Below, piece after piece: positions 5,882-7,791 of a stretch of DNA of 7,791 nucleotides. This DNA is from Comamonadaceae bacterium. Its GTDB lineage: Bacteria; Pseudomonadota; Gammaproteobacteria; Burkholderiales; Burkholderiaceae_C. Numbering within the stretch: the stretch's first letter is position 1; each line of letters begins with the position of its first letter. Below the pieces are notes generated by a model. That model did not search any database. It worked only from the letters and a program-made list of their open reading frames with translations, and had not been told where the DNA came from. The stretch covers positions 1-7,791 of the forward strand of contig CANHXV010000092.1 in assembly GCA_947464665.1 (NCBI GenBank). The letters run 5' to 3'. The position numbers were made by a program, and so were the translations under genes.

Positions 5882-7791
5882 ATGCTTTACCCACAAGAAT
5901 TTGATGTGATCGTTGTCGGCGGCGGCCATGCTGGCACCGAGGCCGCTTTGGCGTCTGCGCGCATGGGCTGTAAAACCCTCTTGCTGACGCACAACATTGA
6001 GACCTTAGGTCAGATGAGTTGCAACCCCTCAATTGGCGGCATTGGCAAAGGTCACCTGCTGAAAGAGGTTGATGCTTTGGGCGGCGCGATGGCCATCGCA
6101 ACGGACGAGGGCGGCATTCAGTTTCGCATTTTGAACAGCTCCAAAGGACCTGCTGTGCGCGCAACACGTGCGCAAGCAGATCGAATTTTGTACAAGGCGG
6201 CCATTCGCCGCCGTCTCGAAAATCAAGAAAACCTGTGGTTATTTCAGCAGGCTGTTGACGACCTCATGGTTGAGTCAAATGGCGTAGAAGACCGTGTGGC
6301 GGGGGCTGTGACGCAAGTGGGTGTTCGCTTCCGATCAAAAACAGTGGTCTTGACGGCAGGCACATTCCTAGATGGCAAGATCCATGTGGGTCTGGAAAAC
6401 TATTCGGCCGGGCGGGCAGGAGACCCACCTGCGGTGAGCTTGTCTGCTCGCTTGAAAGAGCTTAAGTTGCCGCAGGGTCGTTTAAAAACGGGCACACCGC
6501 CGCGCTTAGATGGCCGCACCATTGACTTTTCAAAGTGCCAAGAACAGCCGGGAGACGGTATGCCTGGCGGCTTGAACGCCGAGGCCGGCGTTCCAGTTTT
6601 CAGCTTCATGGGGCGCGCAGACATGCACCCTGAGCAGATGCCTTGTTGGATCACGCATACCAATGAGAGAACGCACGACATCATTCGGTCTGGCTTTGAC
6701 CGAAGCCCCATGTTCATGGGAAAAATTGAAGGTGTTGGCCCAAGGTACTGCCCAAGCGTGGAAGACAAGATCAATCGCTTTGCCGACAAAGACAGCCATC
6801 AAATCTTTTTAGAGCCCGAGGGTCTCACCACCCACGAGTTTTATCCGAATGGCATTTCCACCAGTCTGCCTTTTGACATTCAATACGCTTTGGTTCGGTC
6901 TATGAAGGGGTTAGAGAACGCCCACATTTTGAGACCCGGTTATGCCATTGAGTATGACTATTTTGACCCGCGCTCACTGAAAAGTAGCTTTGAAACGCGT
7001 CAAATAGGGGGGCTCTTCTTTGCCGGCCAAATCAATGGCACGACGGGTTACGAAGAGGCGGCATCGCAGGGCTTGTTTGCGGGAATCAATGCAGCGCTTC
7101 AATGCCGGTCTTTATCTGGCGTTGGCAACGACATGGGCGGCGCATGGTTGCCAAGCCGTGATCAAGCTTATTTGGGTGTGTTGGTAGACGACCTTATTAC
7201 CAAAGGCGTCACCGAGCCTTATCGGATGTTTACCAGCAGGGCAGAGTTTCGACTGCAACTCAGGGAAGACAATGCGGACATGCGCTTGACGGAGCTTGGC
7301 CGTCAAATGGGCCTGATCGATGATGAGCGCTGGTCTTCCTTTTGCACAAAGCGCGAAGCTGTTTCACGTGAAACAGAGCGCCTCAAGGCTACTTGGGTCA
7401 ACCCGAGAAATCTACCCGATGCAGAGTCGGAGCGCGTTCTGGGCAAAGCCATTGAGCATGAGCACAACCTCTTTGACTTGTTACGCCGACCCGGTGTGAG
7501 CTATGAAAGCCTAATGTCTTTGGACGCCGATCGGTATGCTTCAACAACTGTTTCACGTGAAACATTGGGTGAGCTCTCTGCCTCCGTCATTGAGCAGGTT
7601 GAGATTGCGGCCAAGTATGCGGGGTACATTGACCGCCAAAGGGTCGAGGTCGAGCGCGCAGCGCATTTTGAAAACCTGAAGCTGCCCGCAAAACTTGACT
7701 ACCTTCTGGTCTCCTCTTTGTCGATCGAGGCCCGACAAACCTTGTCCAAGCATCGTCCAGAAACCCTGGGCATGGCATCCCGAATTTCTGG
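5882..7791 (+). CDS. mnmG: tRNA uridine-5-carboxymethylaminomethyl synthesis enzyme MnmG (3' end outside window)
   Basis: MnmG (GidA) is the FAD-binding subunit of the MnmEG complex, which installs the (carboxymethyl)aminomethyl group on wobble U34 of certain tRNAs using methylene-tetrahydrofolate. The frame is open from 5882 to the right edge, 636 codons, with probably 20-35 missing. Visible are the FAD-binding GGGHAGTEAA (13-22), SCNPSIGGIGKGHL (46-59) with C47, FRILNSSKGPAVRATRAQADR (81-101), GRYC-type motif GPRYCPSVEDK (286-296) with C290 (C277 in E. coli), EPEGLTTHEFYPNGISTSLP (311-330), and AGQINGTTGYEEAASQG (381-397). The C-terminal PETLGMASRIS is the family ending. The ATG is preceded by an in-frame TGA at 5864 and a weak GGTGA at 5873-5877. 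Two perfect parS sites lie in the coding sequence and are read as VSRET at 494-498 and 557-561. The second appears to sit in a roughly 10-residue insertion relative to the E. coli protein, judged from memory. Confidence 0.97.
   Translation, partial: MLYPQEFDVIVVGGGHAGTEAALASARMGCKTLLLTHNIETLGQMSCNPSIGGIGKGHLLKEVDALGGAMAIATDEGGIQFRILNSSKGPAVRATRAQADRILYKAAIRRRLENQENLWLFQQAVDDLMVESNGVEDRVAGAVTQVGVRFRSKTVVLTAGTFLDGKIHVGLENYSAGRAGDPPAVSLSARLKELKLPQGRLKTGTPPRLDGRTIDFSKCQEQPGDGMPGGLNAEAGVPVFSFMGRADMHPEQMPCWITHTNERTHDIIRSGFDRSPMFMGKIEGVGPRYCPSVEDKINRFADKDSHQIFLEPEGLTTHEFYPNGISTSLPFDIQYALVRSMKGLENAHILRPGYAIEYDYFDPRSLKSSFETRQIGGLFFAGQINGTTGYEEAASQGLFAGINAALQCRSLSGVGNDMGGAWLPSRDQAYLGVLVDDLITKGVTEPYRMFTSRAEFRLQLREDNADMRLTELGRQMGLIDDERWSSFCTKREAVSRETERLKATWVNPRNLPDAESERVLGKAIEHEHNLFDLLRRPGVSYESLMSLDADRYASTTVSRETLGELSASVIEQVEIAAKYAGYIDRQRVEVERAAHFENLKLPAKLDYLLVSSLSIEARQTLSKHRPETLGMASRIS
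7360..7375. promoter_or_regulatory. parS: parS site 1 (ParB-binding centromere) inside mnmG
   Basis: TGTTTCACGTGAAACA is a perfect 16-bp match to the canonical chromosomal parS palindrome; the symmetry extends one base each side (7359-7376). ParB loads here, spreads as a CTP-dependent clamp and recruits ParA and SMC to segregate the origin region. It is read in frame as V494-S-R-E-T498. parA and parB are not in the window, but mnmG commonly precedes rsmG-parA-parB. Confidence 0.93.
7549..7564. promoter_or_regulatory. parS: parS site 2 (ParB-binding centromere) inside mnmG
   Basis: A second exact TGTTTCACGTGAAACA, 189 bp centre to centre from the first. It is in the same reading frame and again encodes V-S-R-E-T (557-561). 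The flanking bases are not symmetrical here. A repeated exact 16-bp palindrome of this sequence is not expected by chance. Confidence 0.93.

Overview
The window looks like a piece of a betaproteobacterial chromosome, most likely Burkholderiales and perhaps Comamonadaceae-like. This is inferred from the protein sequences (MnmG, the PAGF-type class II aldolase/adducin protein, the fused indolepyruvate oxidoreductase tail) and was not tested by a search. There are seven protein genes and no RNA genes, insertion sequences, CRISPR arrays or phage genes that I can see. Base composition shifts from AT-rich on the left (parts of the first gene near 30-43% GC in 60-base samples) to GC-richer on the right (a sampled stretch of mnmG near 62%).

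Layout: the 3' end of an indolepyruvate ferredoxin oxidoreductase gene (+, cut by the left edge); a 297-bp AT-rich intergenic stretch with a rho-independent terminator, a long inverted repeat and a group of DnaA-box-like sites; a pirin gene (-); a hemerythrin HHE-domain gene (+) behind a short divergent promoter region that holds an FNR-type box; an Old Yellow Enzyme family flavin oxidoreductase (-); a 12-helix YbfB/YjiJ-type MFS transporter (+) whose ATG overlaps the divergent ATG of the oxidoreductase; a class II aldolase/adducin family protein (-); and mnmG (gidA, +), cut by the right edge close to its normal C-terminus. All seven genes alternate strand (+ - + - + - +), so no two neighbours can form an ordinary operon here.

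The most striking feature is inside mnmG. Two perfect 16-bp copies of the canonical chromosomal parS site (TGTTTCACGTGAAACA) lie 189 bp apart, both in the same reading frame and both read as Val-Ser-Arg-Glu-Thr. mnmG is commonly followed by rsmG-parA-parB near the replication origin, so this fits a ParB-loading centromere placed inside a tRNA-modification gene. The DnaA-box-like cluster about 6.5 kb to the left also fits an origin-proximal location, although it is not enough to call an origin.

The genes between the two ends have metal- or flavin-based redox or small-molecule roles (pirin, hemerythrin, ene-reductase, exporter-like MFS, aldolase-like protein). They do not form a recognisable pathway. 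I see no clear new multi-gene system in the window.
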